DNA from: an uncultured Prevotellaceae bacterium
GTDB taxonomy: Bacteria; Bacteroidota; Bacteroidia; Bacteroidales; Bacteroidaceae
Length of the DNA stretch: 62,150 nt
Direction of reading: 5' to 3'
Assembly: GCA_900316975.1 (NCBI GenBank)
Contig: ONFA01000011.1
Location: forward strand, 1-62,150
Shown here: in pieces, positions 42,002-50,141 of the stretch
Numbering within the stretch: the stretch's first letter is position 1
How the letters are laid out: each line of letters begins with the position of its first letter
The notes under the pieces: model-generated
The model's database searches: none
Told to the model about the DNA's origin: nothing
The model's input: only the letters and a program-made list of their open reading frames with translations
Made by a program: the position numbers and the translations under genes

Positions 42002-43347
42002 GAGCCGTCCTTGCAGCGGCAGGTTCTGCTGTGGGATTGGGTAATGTATGGCGTTTCCCCATCGAGACAGGACAGAATGGTGGTGCGGCATTCATCATCA
42101 TCTATGTGTTGTGTATCATCATCTTGGGCTTGCCCATCATGATCAGTGAGTTTCTGATAGGACGCTACACCCATGCCAACACGGCAGGTGCCTTCCGCAT
42201 TGTGTCGAACGGTTCGCCATGGAAATGGGTGGGGCGTATGGGCGTGTTCACGGGGTGGTTCATCCTCTGCTACTATGTGGTGGTGGGTGCATGGACCCTT
42301 CACTACACCTATCTCTCCGTCACCAATGCCTTCTATGGGGTTCCAGCCCAGCAGTATGAGAACATCTTCGGCGACTTCGTGTCAAGTTCATGGATGCCGA
42401 CCTTGTGGCTCTTCCTGTTCATCGGTGTCATTCATTTTGTCATCACACGCGGTGTGCAGTCGGGCATTGAGAAATCTGCCAAACTGATGATGCCCACTTT
42501 GTTCGTCATCACCATCTTTTTGGCGGTTTGTTCCATCATGCTCCCCGGCGCATCGAAGGGTGTGGAGTTCCTGCTCAAACCCGATTGGAGCAAGGTCGAT
42601 AGCACTACAATTCTGGAAGCCATGGGACAGGCATTCTACTCGCTCAGTCTTGCCATGGGATGCCTCTGCACCTATGCCAGTTATTTCGAGAAGAACACTC
42701 CATTGGCGAAGTCGGCTGTGAACGTGGCACTCATCGACACACTTATCGCCATCATGGCAGGCTTCATCATCTTCCCGTCCATCTTCAACATCGGTATGGA
42801 TCCTAACGAGGCAGGTGTGGGTGCCAGTCTTACGTTTGTGTCCCTTCCTAATGTCTTCCAACAAGCATTGGGCGATGGAAGCGTGTTGGCAGTCGTGTTC
42901 TCCGCCATGTTCTACTTCCTCCTCTTTGTGGCAGCACTGACCAGTGCCATCTCTCTGCATGAGGTGGCAACAGCCTATGTGACCGAGGAATTCAACATGT
43001 CGCGCAAGAAAGGTGCCACATTGGTCACTGCCACCATCTTGGTGCTCGGCACCTTGTGCTCCCTGTCGTTCGGTCCTTTGAGCGGTGTCACCCTCTTCGA
43101 CCGCAACATCTTCGAGATTTTTGATGACTTCTCAGGTCGCATTCTCTTGCCATTAGGCGGCATGCTCATCAGCATCTTTGCAGGATGGGTGCTTGACCGC
43201 AGACTTTATCATAATGAAATCAGCAACCAAGGCAACTTGAAGACTCCATACTTCAGGATGCTCGTCTTCTCCTTGCGTTATATTGCTCCGTTGGCAATCG
43301 GTCTTGTATTCCTTGACCAATTGGGAGCGTTCAGCTTTCTGAAATAA
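41971..43347 (+). CDS. Neurotransmitter:sodium symporter (NSS) family transporter
   Basis: An inner-membrane Na+-coupled amino-acid or amine transporter, 458 residues. The N-terminus FGSKLGAVLAAAGSAVGLGN followed by VWRFP is the NSS TM1 signature with the unwound substrate site. Later helices include FYSLSLAMGCLCTYASYF (TM6). Twelve segments or so. Its start overlaps the VanZ gene by 31 bases; the MGRENFGSKLG start fits family N-termini. Substrate unknown. Confidence 0.9.
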   Translation: MGRENFGSKLGAVLAAAGSAVGLGNVWRFPIETGQNGGAAFIIIYVLCIIILGLPIMISEFLIGRYTHANTAGAFRIVSNGSPWKWVGRMGVFTGWFILCYYVVVGAWTLHYTYLSVTNAFYGVPAQQYENIFGDFVSSSWMPTLWLFLFIGVIHFVITRGVQSGIEKSAKLMMPTLFVITIFLAVCSIMLPGASKGVEFLLKPDWSKVDSTTILEAMGQAFYSLSLAMGCLCTYASYFEKNTPLAKSAVNVALIDTLIAIMAGFIIFPSIFNIGMDPNEAGVGASLTFVSLPNVFQQALGDGSVLAVVFSAMFYFLLFVAALTSAISLHEVATAYVTEEFNMSRKKGATLVTATILVLGTLCSLSFGPLSGVTLFDRNIFEIFDDFSGRILLPLGGMLISIFAGWVLDRRLYHNEISNQGNLKTPYFRMLVFSLRYIAPLAIGLVFLDQLGAFSFLK

Positions 43348-43360
43348 ATTATCAGAGTGA

Positions 43361-43543
43361 AAAGTGAAAGATGCGATTGAGTGAGTGCAAAGGTCAAACT
43401 GGTTTGAACTATGCCGAACGTGAGCATCTTCGGCGAAGCCAAAAGTGAAAAATCTAAGTTACTTTTGCCAATAAGGTTTTGACACCCAGCATGGCAGGTA
43501 ACTTAGATTTTTCACTTTTCACTTTTGGCTCATCGAGCCAGAC
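43361..43543. repeat. Composite repeat region with AAGTGAAAAATC palindrome
   Basis: 43372-43424 resembles 24187-24250. A hairpin GCCGAAcgtgagcatcTTCGGC follows. Then GCCAAAAGTGAAAAATC (from 43438) pairs with GATTTTTCACTTTTCACTTTTGGC's end, the right arm having exactly one extra TTTTCAC. The apex holds CCCAGCATGGCAGG (43485-43498). It may terminate both convergent genes. Confidence 0.75.
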
Positions 43544-43544
43544 C

Positions 43545-46500
43545 CTACTTCACAAACACCTTTCGTGTCTTACCGTCAGCACCTCTGATGATGTTCACAC
43601 CCTTCTGTAAGCCTTGCTGCTTCACGCCAGAGAGATTGTAGATTCCGATGGGTTGTGATTCGTTCGTCTCGTCCTCCACCAGTTCGATGCCGTTAGGTGC
43701 TTCCACGCTGTTGATGCGGCACTCCAGCAGCAGGTATTCATCGAAAGCACCGCTGTTGCTCATGTTGCTGAAGCGGATGACGTAGTTAGCTTTCTTGTCG
43801 ATGGTGAATGCCAGTTCGCGTGCGCGGGCACTTGAGACTGCTGCAGAAGAGTTGCCGTTAGCATTTGGATAGGCTGTATAACTCTCGGAAGAGGCAATCA
43901 CGTCGTTGGTGCTCTTGTTGAGGATTTCCACCTTATATTTCGGACTTCCCTTCCATGCAGCCATTGCATAGGTCAGTTTGTAGTTGCCAGGTTCGATGCT
44001 GAGCGGGAAGGCACTCTGCATTCCATACTCAGCCCTGTCTTCACGCCAATAGATGGCTTTGCCCTGATAGCCGTTGAAACCTTGCATCACACGTGCTCCC
44101 TGGGTGAAAGTGCTGGGGTATTCATGCACATCACCGTTTTCCTGCACGCAGCGCCATCCTGGAGCCATTGCGCCGTTTGCTACATCTGTGAAGTCCAGTT
44201 TGTAGATTGCTGTGGCATCTTTGAACACAGGCACGATGGTCACGTTGTCATCAGGCATCGTGAAAGTAATCTTGTCGCCTTCCTGATCAGCGATGGAGAT
44301 GGTTTTCGCCATGGTGTAATATACCGAGTTGACCACACGCAGTTGTGCCAGTTTGTAGCCTTCTTCGGGAGAGACGGTCAGTGTGACAGTCTTGCCCTCC
44401 TCTGCCTCCTGCACATCAGCCTCCACTTTGCCGTTGGCGGCATCGCGGATGGTCACGAGGAACTTCTCCGCAGGGGTGTTGGCAGGTATGTAGATGATTT
44501 GGTCGATATACATGTTGATGCCGCCCGTGTTGGCGATGATGAGGTTGTTTGTGCCCTCTTTCATGGTGGCGGTGATTTTCGCCTTGTGCCAGTCGTTCTG
44601 CTTCACCTTCTCCACCGCCACGGTCTGTGCGGTTCCGTTCACAGTCATCTTGATGTTGCCAGCCTTCGACGAGTTGCAGTAGCGCACATAGATGTCATAC
44701 TCGCCACCTTGCTTCAGTTTCAGCTGATGACGCAATGCGCCACCTGTGTTGGTGCCCATTTCCACGAAACCAAGACCAGCAAACTCTCGCACATTCGGAT
44801 AGATGTTCAGAGGAATGTTGTAGTTGTCTGTTCCACAGCAACGGGTGATGTTCTTGTAATCCATATTCTCTGCCTCGATGACGATGCTGCCCACGAAGTC
44901 CTTTGGCTGCTTGGGCGTTTCCAATGCCTTCGAAGGAAGCACGTCCGTATTGCGCTCGGTGGCAGCACCCGTACAGTTGATGGTGATGTCAACTGGCGCA
45001 CAGTGCTTGACGCTGACCGTATAAGTCTTTGCCTCCGCATCATAGTTCGAAATGACGTTTGCCTGATAAGTCGTTGTTCCCGAATTGTTGTTGGGGTGCT
45101 TTGTCAGTTTATAAGAAGGTTCAGCCGTCACGCCTTTCACCACAATCTGGTCAGTCTGCAGGGCTGTGGTGTCGTTGCGGAAGTTGTTCAGATAGAAGTC
45201 GATATGGTCGGCATACTCGCGCACAAGACCTGAACTCAGCTTGCCCCATGTCAGTTCAAGGCTTTCGCAGGTGTTGTACAGCAAAGGAATCTCAGCCGTG
45301 GCTGTCTTCTTCTTGTTCATGTAAGTGTAGGGGGTGTAAGTCACCAATTGGTTCTTGTAGCGGTTCACATACAGGTCGCCCGTGCTCACCTCGGGATATT
45401 GCGCATTGAAGTCAGCCACCTTCTTCGCCTGAGTGCCCCATCTGCCCGTGTAGGTCGATTTCTTCACCTGCACAGGGATGGCTTTTGCCAACTCATCGTA
45501 GAGGTCTATGACGATAGGGATGGCGCCATAGCGACCCGACTTCTTGAAGTAGCAGAAATTGTCCATCCACTGACCGTTGCCTCGGTTGAAGGGGTCAGTC
45601 TGCTTGTACACACCATCGTAGAGGTCGCCCCATGCCGCATACTTCTGCTCGTCGTTGCCTGAATTCACGTTGTTGATGACCACAATCTTCGTCTTCTCCA
45701 CCACTTCTTTGCGGCTGGGGATATAGATGCCGCCCTCGATAATCTTGCGCCACATGTCCAGCCAGATTCCTCTGAAATTGGGGAAGATGCCCCAGTTGCG
45801 ACGGGTGTAGCCATCTACAGTGGAATTGTTCAGGTTCTGGAAATCTTCCGTCCAAATCAACTCAGGACCATCCCATACGGCACCACCATTCACAGCCGTC
45901 TGCTCCAACACCGTACCGATGCCCGCAGCACCAGGATACTTCTTGCCGTGGTTCTCACCCAGCAAGGAACTCAGCGCACCATTCCAACCGCAGTTGTCGT
46001 AACGTACACCGTAGTTGTTGGCCAAGCCCGAAATGAAAGGACCGAAAGTCACACTCTCGTTGTTGTAGAAACAAGAAGAAGTGGTGTATTTATACAGCCA
46101 TAAGATGGCTTCGGGGTATTCTTTGCAGGCATTCAGCAGATTCTTGTTGCGCTTCATCATGCCTATAGGGTTCAGTAGGTGCGACCAGATGTTGCCACAA
46201 AAAGACACCGTCAGTACACCGCCATACTTGTGGTGCATAGGCACCAACTTGGCAAACAGTGCGATACGTGAAGCCTGCGTGCTCGAACTCAAGTCGCCAG
46301 CCTCGTCAAATCCCCAGAACTGCTCCGCATAGTTCCAGCCCAGAAAGTTCGGGTAAGTCTTGAAGAAATACTCGAAAGTCTCCAAGTCGTCATCCTGAAT
46401 GTGCGTGTGGCCACCACTGGCTGGCTGGCAAGTGAACCACAAGCCGTTCAACTGGCATACAGATGCCCACGACTTGTAAGTCCTCACTGCATTCTGTGGC

Positions 46501-46745
46501 TTCTCATAGACATTCTTGTCCTTCTTGTAACTGCATGACAGCGAAAGGTTGATACATACAAACGGCTTGATGTCGTCAGGAATCAAGTCAATGATTTTCT
46601 GTGGATCTGCTTGGTTCCACACGTCAACGTGTATCATCCACAAAGGGTGTTCCGAATCAATGGGTCGGCGTTCCTGAGCCGACATGTTCACCGATGCCAT
46701 CAAAAGCATCATCGTCGTCAAGACGTACGCAAATATTTTTTTCAT
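43545..46745 (-). CDS. Glycoside hydrolase family 98 protein with T9SS sorting domain
   Basis: 1066 residues with signal peptide YVLTTMMLLMASVNMSAQ. The catalytic part (about 25-400) matches GH98: HPLWMIHVDVWNQADPQKII, INLSLSCSYK, GWNYAEQFWGFDE, SFCGNIWS and NNYGVRYDNCGWNG. GH98 enzymes are endo-acting on blood-group glycans or xylans; which applies is not clear. It is followed by a carbohydrate-binding-like domain (IVIEAENMDYKNI), an InlB-type repeat (VTIRDAANGKVEADVQ), a second beta-sandwich, and a type IX sorting end (IYNLSGVKQQGLQKGVNII). Own promoter; no SusCD pair beside it. Confidence 0.83.
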   Translation of the reverse strand: MKKIFAYVLTTMMLLMASVNMSAQERRPIDSEHPLWMIHVDVWNQADPQKIIDLIPDDIKPFVCINLSLSCSYKKDKNVYEKPQNAVRTYKSWASVCQLNGLWFTCQPASGGHTHIQDDDLETFEYFFKTYPNFLGWNYAEQFWGFDEAGDLSSSTQASRIALFAKLVPMHHKYGGVLTVSFCGNIWSHLLNPIGMMKRNKNLLNACKEYPEAILWLYKYTTSSCFYNNESVTFGPFISGLANNYGVRYDNCGWNGALSSLLGENHGKKYPGAAGIGTVLEQTAVNGGAVWDGPELIWTEDFQNLNNSTVDGYTRRNWGIFPNFRGIWLDMWRKIIEGGIYIPSRKEVVEKTKIVVINNVNSGNDEQKYAAWGDLYDGVYKQTDPFNRGNGQWMDNFCYFKKSGRYGAIPIVIDLYDELAKAIPVQVKKSTYTGRWGTQAKKVADFNAQYPEVSTGDLYVNRYKNQLVTYTPYTYMNKKKTATAEIPLLYNTCESLELTWGKLSSGLVREYADHIDFYLNNFRNDTTALQTDQIVVKGVTAEPSYKLTKHPNNNSGTTTYQANVISNYDAEAKTYTVSVKHCAPVDITINCTGAATERNTDVLPSKALETPKQPKDFVGSIVIEAENMDYKNITRCCGTDNYNIPLNIYPNVREFAGLGFVEMGTNTGGALRHQLKLKQGGEYDIYVRYCNSSKAGNIKMTVNGTAQTVAVEKVKQNDWHKAKITATMKEGTNNLIIANTGGINMYIDQIIYIPANTPAEKFLVTIRDAANGKVEADVQEAEEGKTVTLTVSPEEGYKLAQLRVVNSVYYTMAKTISIADQEGDKITFTMPDDNVTIVPVFKDATAIYKLDFTDVANGAMAPGWRCVQENGDVHEYPSTFTQGARVMQGFNGYQGKAIYWREDRAEYGMQSAFPLSIEPGNYKLTYAMAAWKGSPKYKVEILNKSTNDVIASSESYTAYPNANGNSSAAVSSARARELAFTIDKKANYVIRFSNMSNSGAFDEYLLLECRINSVEAPNGIELVEDETNESQPIGIYNLSGVKQQGLQKGVNIIRGADGKTRKVFVK

Positions 46746-46774
46746 GTAAATCAGGTTTTGATAGTTTTTGTATG

Positions 46775-46805
46775 CAAAGTTACGCCGAACTCCTCACACT
46801 CATTT
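46775..46805 (-). promoter_or_regulatory. Promoter of the GH98 gene
   Basis: The minus-strand -7 box TAACTTTG is at 46775-46782, 30 bases from the ATG. No regular heptamers. Confidence 0.6.
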
Positions 46806-46853
46806 TATTTCACGTTTCCAATCTTTTTTCTAATGTTACATCTGGGGCCATAC

Positions 46854-46900
46854 TGGGTTTAACCCAAATCGGTCATTGGATTTCTCACATAAAATTCAAA
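46854..46900. repeat. Dispersed repeat, CCCAAATCGGTCATTGGA family, copy 2
   Basis: AACCCAAATCGGTCATTGGA followed by TTTCTCACATAAAATTCAA matches the reverse complement of 2038-2092. It is preceded by the palindrome TGGGTTTAACCCA. Only one arm of the palindrome seen in copy 1 is kept. Confidence 0.7.
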
Positions 46901-46964
46901 TTCAACTTCGGCTATTTCAGTGTGTATTTTAACGTGAATTCGGTGAAAACCACAAATAATTTAA

Positions 46965-47052
46965 TTCATGAAAAATTCATGGTTAATTCGTGATAATTTA
47001 TGTTTAAAATAAAACATGAATTTCCATCAATTATCCATGAATTTTTCATGAA
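46965..47052. repeat. AT-rich palindrome
   Basis: TTCATGAAAAATTCATGG at the left pairs with CCATGAATTTTTCATGAA at the right over 18 bp without mismatch, around a 52-nt AT-rich interior. It resembles in build, but not in sequence, the element at 261-356. Confidence 0.7.
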
Positions 47053-47130
47053 TGATATTTTTCTTCATCGTTCCATTTGCACAACTTTAGCACCGCTGAG
47101 GTTACTTCCGCTCGGAAAAACCAAAATATT

Positions 47131-47162
47131 TTTGTTTTTTCTCTTACTTATTCGTAACTTTG
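47131..47162 (+). promoter_or_regulatory. Promoter of pta
   Basis: TTTG at 47131-47134, 20 bp, then TAACTTTG at 47155-47162: a textbook Bacteroidetes promoter with a real -33 element and no heptamers, 27 bases from the ATG. Confidence 0.8.
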
Positions 47163-47189
47163 CACCATAACTTGTAATCAATCATCATA

Positions 47190-48200
47190 ATGGCTTTAAT
47201 TGAAAGTATCGTTGCGCGCGCAAAAGCGAACAAGCAACGCATTGTGCTTCCTGAATCATTGGAGGAGCGCACACTTACTGCCGCCGACAAGTGTCTTGCT
47301 GACGACATCGCCGATATCATTCTTATCGGCAATAAGGGAGAAATTTATGCTTTGGCCGACAAGTTGGGACTGAAAAACATTGGTAAGGCAATGATTGTCG
47401 ATCCTGCAACATCGGAAAAAACAGAGGAGTATGCACAACTGCTTTTTGAACTTCGCAAGAAGAAGGGCATGACCATCGAAGAGGCTCGCAAATTGGTGCT
47501 GAACCCGTTGTATTTCGGATGCCTCATCATCAAGAGTGGCGATGCTGACGGACAAATCTCGGGTGCCCTCTCCACGACGGGTGACACGCTTCGCCCTGCC
47601 TTGCAGATTATTAAGTGTGCCCCGGGCATCACTTGTGTGAGCGGTGCGATGCTGCTCATCACCCAGACTCCGCAGTATGGCGAGGAGGGTGTGCTCGTGA
47701 TGGGCGATGTGGCTGTGACACCCATGCCCGATGCCTCGCAGTTGGCTCAGATTGCTGTCTGCACGGCTCAGACCGCCAAGAGCGTGGCTGGCTTTGCCGA
47801 CCCACGTGTGGCGATGCTCTCCTTCTCTACGAAGGGCAGTGCCAAGCATGAGGTGGTCGATAAGGTGGTGGAGGCGACCCGTCTTGCCAAGGAACTCGAC
47901 CCTGCATTGAAGATTGACGGTGAACTGCAGGCTGATGCAGCACTCGTTCCATCGGTGGGTCAGAAGAAGGCTCCGGGCAGCGACATCGCCGGCAAGGCAA
48001 ACGTGCTGGTGGCTCCCTGTCTGGAAGTGGGCAACATCGCCTACAAACTCGTGCAGCGTCTCGGCAATGCTGATGCCATTGGTCCCATCTTGCAGGGTAT
48101 CGCACGTCCTGTCAACGACTTGAGCCGTGGCTGCTCAGTGGATGACATTTATAAGATGGTGGCCATTACGGCTTGCCAAGCAATGGATGCGAAGGCTTGA
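47190..48200 (+). CDS. pta: Phosphate acetyltransferase
   Basis: Converts acetyl-CoA and phosphate to acetyl phosphate, 336 residues, the short form without regulatory N-terminal domain. Motifs: RIVLPESLEERTL, SGALSTTGDTLRPALQI, MGDVAVTPMPDASQLAQIA, MLSFSTKGSAKHEVV and the C-terminal RPVNDLSRGCSVDDIY. With ackA it makes acetate and ATP. In this window the pair is split by an inserted element (48245-48788). Confidence 0.96.
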   Translation: MALIESIVARAKANKQRIVLPESLEERTLTAADKCLADDIADIILIGNKGEIYALADKLGLKNIGKAMIVDPATSEKTEEYAQLLFELRKKKGMTIEEARKLVLNPLYFGCLIIKSGDADGQISGALSTTGDTLRPALQIIKCAPGITCVSGAMLLITQTPQYGEEGVLVMGDVAVTPMPDASQLAQIAVCTAQTAKSVAGFADPRVAMLSFSTKGSAKHEVVDKVVEATRLAKELDPALKIDGELQADAALVPSVGQKKAPGSDIAGKANVLVAPCLEVGNIAYKLVQRLGNADAIGPILQGIARPVNDLSRGCSVDDIYKMVAITACQAMDAKA

Positions 48201-48244
48201 TGGAGTGAAAAGTGAAGAGTGAAAAATCTAAATTTATCATAAGG

Positions 48245-48788
48245 GAAACAAATTTGAATAATTAGAATAATTTTATTCACTAATTTTTATAATATTTTTT
48301 CAAGTGACAAAGCGAGAGTATAAGGAGATGTATGATGTGGTGGGGGCTGCGATGGAGGTCTTTAACACATTGGGTCGAGGCATGGCTGAGGCTGTATACC
48401 AAGAGGCTCTTGCTATAGAGTTTCAGCAGCGAGGGATGAAAGCAGAACGCGAGAAGATGCTGACACTTTCATATAAAGGCTTTCCGATGCAAAAGACCTA
48501 TTTTGCCGACTTTTATTATAGAGGCATTCTGGTGGAACTGAAATCTGTGGAGGAAGTCTCTTCGGAACATCGTGCTCAGTTGTTTAATTATATGCGAATT
48601 ACAGAAAAGTATAGGGGTTTGCTGTTCAACTTCGGGGAAAAGAGCCTTCACACTGAACGCTACTTGTATTTGCCAGAAGAAGATGACTTTGTTCTTCTGA
48701 ATCAAGACAACTACAAATCTGACATTGACGACTAAAAATAATTATAAAAATTAGTGAAAAAATTATTCTAATTATTCAAATTGGTTTC
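48245..48788. mobile_element. Inverted-repeat element carrying a GxxExxY gene
   Basis: Terminal inverted repeats of about 55 bp (48245-48300 and 48734-48788) match with one indel and few mismatches: GAAACnAATTTGAATAATTA, then GAATAATTTT(A)TTCACTAA. They begin 3 nt before the GTG start and at the stop codon of the enclosed gene. A version with no gene lies at 261-356. No transposase is present. Before it, at 48204-48232, is a half-element AGTGAAGAGTGAAAAATC. Confidence 0.8.
48304..48735 (+). CDS. GxxExxY protein, PD-(D/E)XK nuclease-like
   Basis: 143 residues from a GTG start (an ATG 24 bases later is possible but would cut the conserved N-terminus). The family motif G-x-x-E-x-x-Y is GMAEAVY at 26-32. 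The nuclease-fold core is ADFYYRGILVELKS, with Asp69, Glu78 and Lys80 as the likely metal-binding and catalytic set, and HRAQLFNYMRIT after it. Biological role of the family is not established. The gene sits wholly within terminal inverted repeats, between pta and ackA. Confidence 0.82.
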   Translation: MTKREYKEMYDVVGAAMEVFNTLGRGMAEAVYQEALAIEFQQRGMKAEREKMLTLSYKGFPMQKTYFADFYYRGILVELKSVEEVSSEHRAQLFNYMRITEKYRGLLFNFGEKSLHTERYLYLPEEDDFVLLNQDNYKSDIDD

Positions 48789-48805
48789 AAAAAAGAGAAG
48801 ATAAA

Positions 48806-50002
48806 ATGAAAAAGATTCTTGTATTGAACTGTGGTAGTTCATCTATAAAATATGCATTGTATGACATGACCGACCAGTCGGTCATCACGAGTGGCGGCAT
48901 CGAGAAGATTGGTTTGCCAGACTCGTTTATCACCGTGAAACTGAATGGCGAGAAGCACAAGATGCAGAAGCCTATCGCTGAGCACACTGCTGGTGTGCAG
49001 TGGATTTTCGACGTGCTCACCAAGGGTGAGTATGCCGTGCTGAAGCATCTGGACGAACTGGATGCCGTGGGTCACCGCATGGTGCATGGTGGCGAGAAGT
49101 TCAACAAGTCGGTGCTGCTCACCCCTGAGGTGATGGAGGCGTTTGCCGCCTGCAACGACTTGGCTCCCCTCCACAACCCTGCCAACATCAAGGGTGTGAA
49201 TGCCGTGACCGCTTTGCTGCCCAACATTCCGCAGGTGGGCGTGTTCGACACGGCTTTCCACCAGACGATGCCTGATTATGCTTACATGTACGCACTGCCC
49301 TACGAACTCTATCAGAAGTATGGTGTGCGCCGCTATGGTTTCCACGGAACCAGCCACCGCTACGTGAGTCAGCGTGTGTGTGAATTCTTGGGCGTGAAGC
49401 CTGAAGGCAAGAAGATTATCACTTGCCACATCGGCAACGGTGCTTCCATCGCTGCGGTGAAGGATGGCAAGTGTGTAGATACATCGATGGGCTTGACTCC
49501 GCTGGAGGGACTCATCATGGGCACCCGTTCGGGCGACATCGATGCAGGTGCGGTGACGTTCCTGATGGACAAACTCGGCCTTGACACCAAGGGCATCAGC
49601 AACTTGCTGAACAAGCAGTCGGGTCTGTTTGGTGTGAGCGAAGGCTCGTCCGACTTCCGCGATATTCTGGCTGGCATCGAGGCTGGCAACGACAAGGCCC
49701 GTCTGGCCAAGGAGATGTATTGCTATCGCATCAAGAAGTACATTGGCGAGTATGCAGCAGCCATGGGAGGTGTGGATATCATCCTCTTCACTGGTGGTGC
49801 TGGCGAGAACCAGTGGGAGGTGCGCGAGGGTGCCACCCAGGGCTTGGAGTTCATGGGCATCAAACTCGACGAACAGAAGAACAAGGCTTGCCGTGCGAAG
49901 GAAGCCGTCCTCTCCACCGACGACTCAAAGGTGATCATCTGCTGCATCCCGACGGATGAGGAGTTGATGATTGCACTGGACACATTGGAACTGACGAAAT
50001 AG
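48806..50002 (+). CDS. ackA: Acetate kinase
   Basis: Makes ATP and acetate from acetyl phosphate and ADP, 398 residues. Motifs: VLNCGSSSIKYALYD (N-terminal phosphate loop), GHRMVHGGEKF, FHGTSHRYVSQR, HIGNGASIAAVKDGKCVDTS, GLIMGTRSGDIDAGA, FTGGAGENQWEVRE. It follows pta after the inserted element; no separate promoter is seen, so it presumably depends on pta transcription. Confidence 0.96.
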   Translation: MKKILVLNCGSSSIKYALYDMTDQSVITSGGIEKIGLPDSFITVKLNGEKHKMQKPIAEHTAGVQWIFDVLTKGEYAVLKHLDELDAVGHRMVHGGEKFNKSVLLTPEVMEAFAACNDLAPLHNPANIKGVNAVTALLPNIPQVGVFDTAFHQTMPDYAYMYALPYELYQKYGVRRYGFHGTSHRYVSQRVCEFLGVKPEGKKIITCHIGNGASIAAVKDGKCVDTSMGLTPLEGLIMGTRSGDIDAGAVTFLMDKLGLDTKGISNLLNKQSGLFGVSEGSSDFRDILAGIEAGNDKARLAKEMYCYRIKKYIGEYAAAMGGVDIILFTGGAGENQWEVREGATQGLEFMGIKLDEQKNKACRAKEAVLSTDDSKVIICCIPTDEELMIALDTLELTK

Positions 50003-50003
50003 C

Positions 50004-50139
50004 AGACCCTCCCCTCACCCTCCCTGTGAGGGAGGGAGTAGTCGCTATAAGTACAGAGAAAAAACATTTATACAAAAAAGTAGAATCTCCTCCACAAACA
50101 TTCTACTCCTCCCATTTAGGGGAGGCGGGGGAGGGGTCT
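50004..50139. repeat. GC-rich intercistronic inverted-repeat element, copy 3
   Basis: It starts 1 nt after the ackA stop and ends 2 nt before the parC ATG. Its right end is GGGGAGGCGGGGGAGGGGTCT without its last base, followed by GTATG. It is the reverse complement of most of 36494-36625, so both copies present the same end to the downstream start codon. Confidence 0.9.
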
Positions 50140-50141
50140 GT

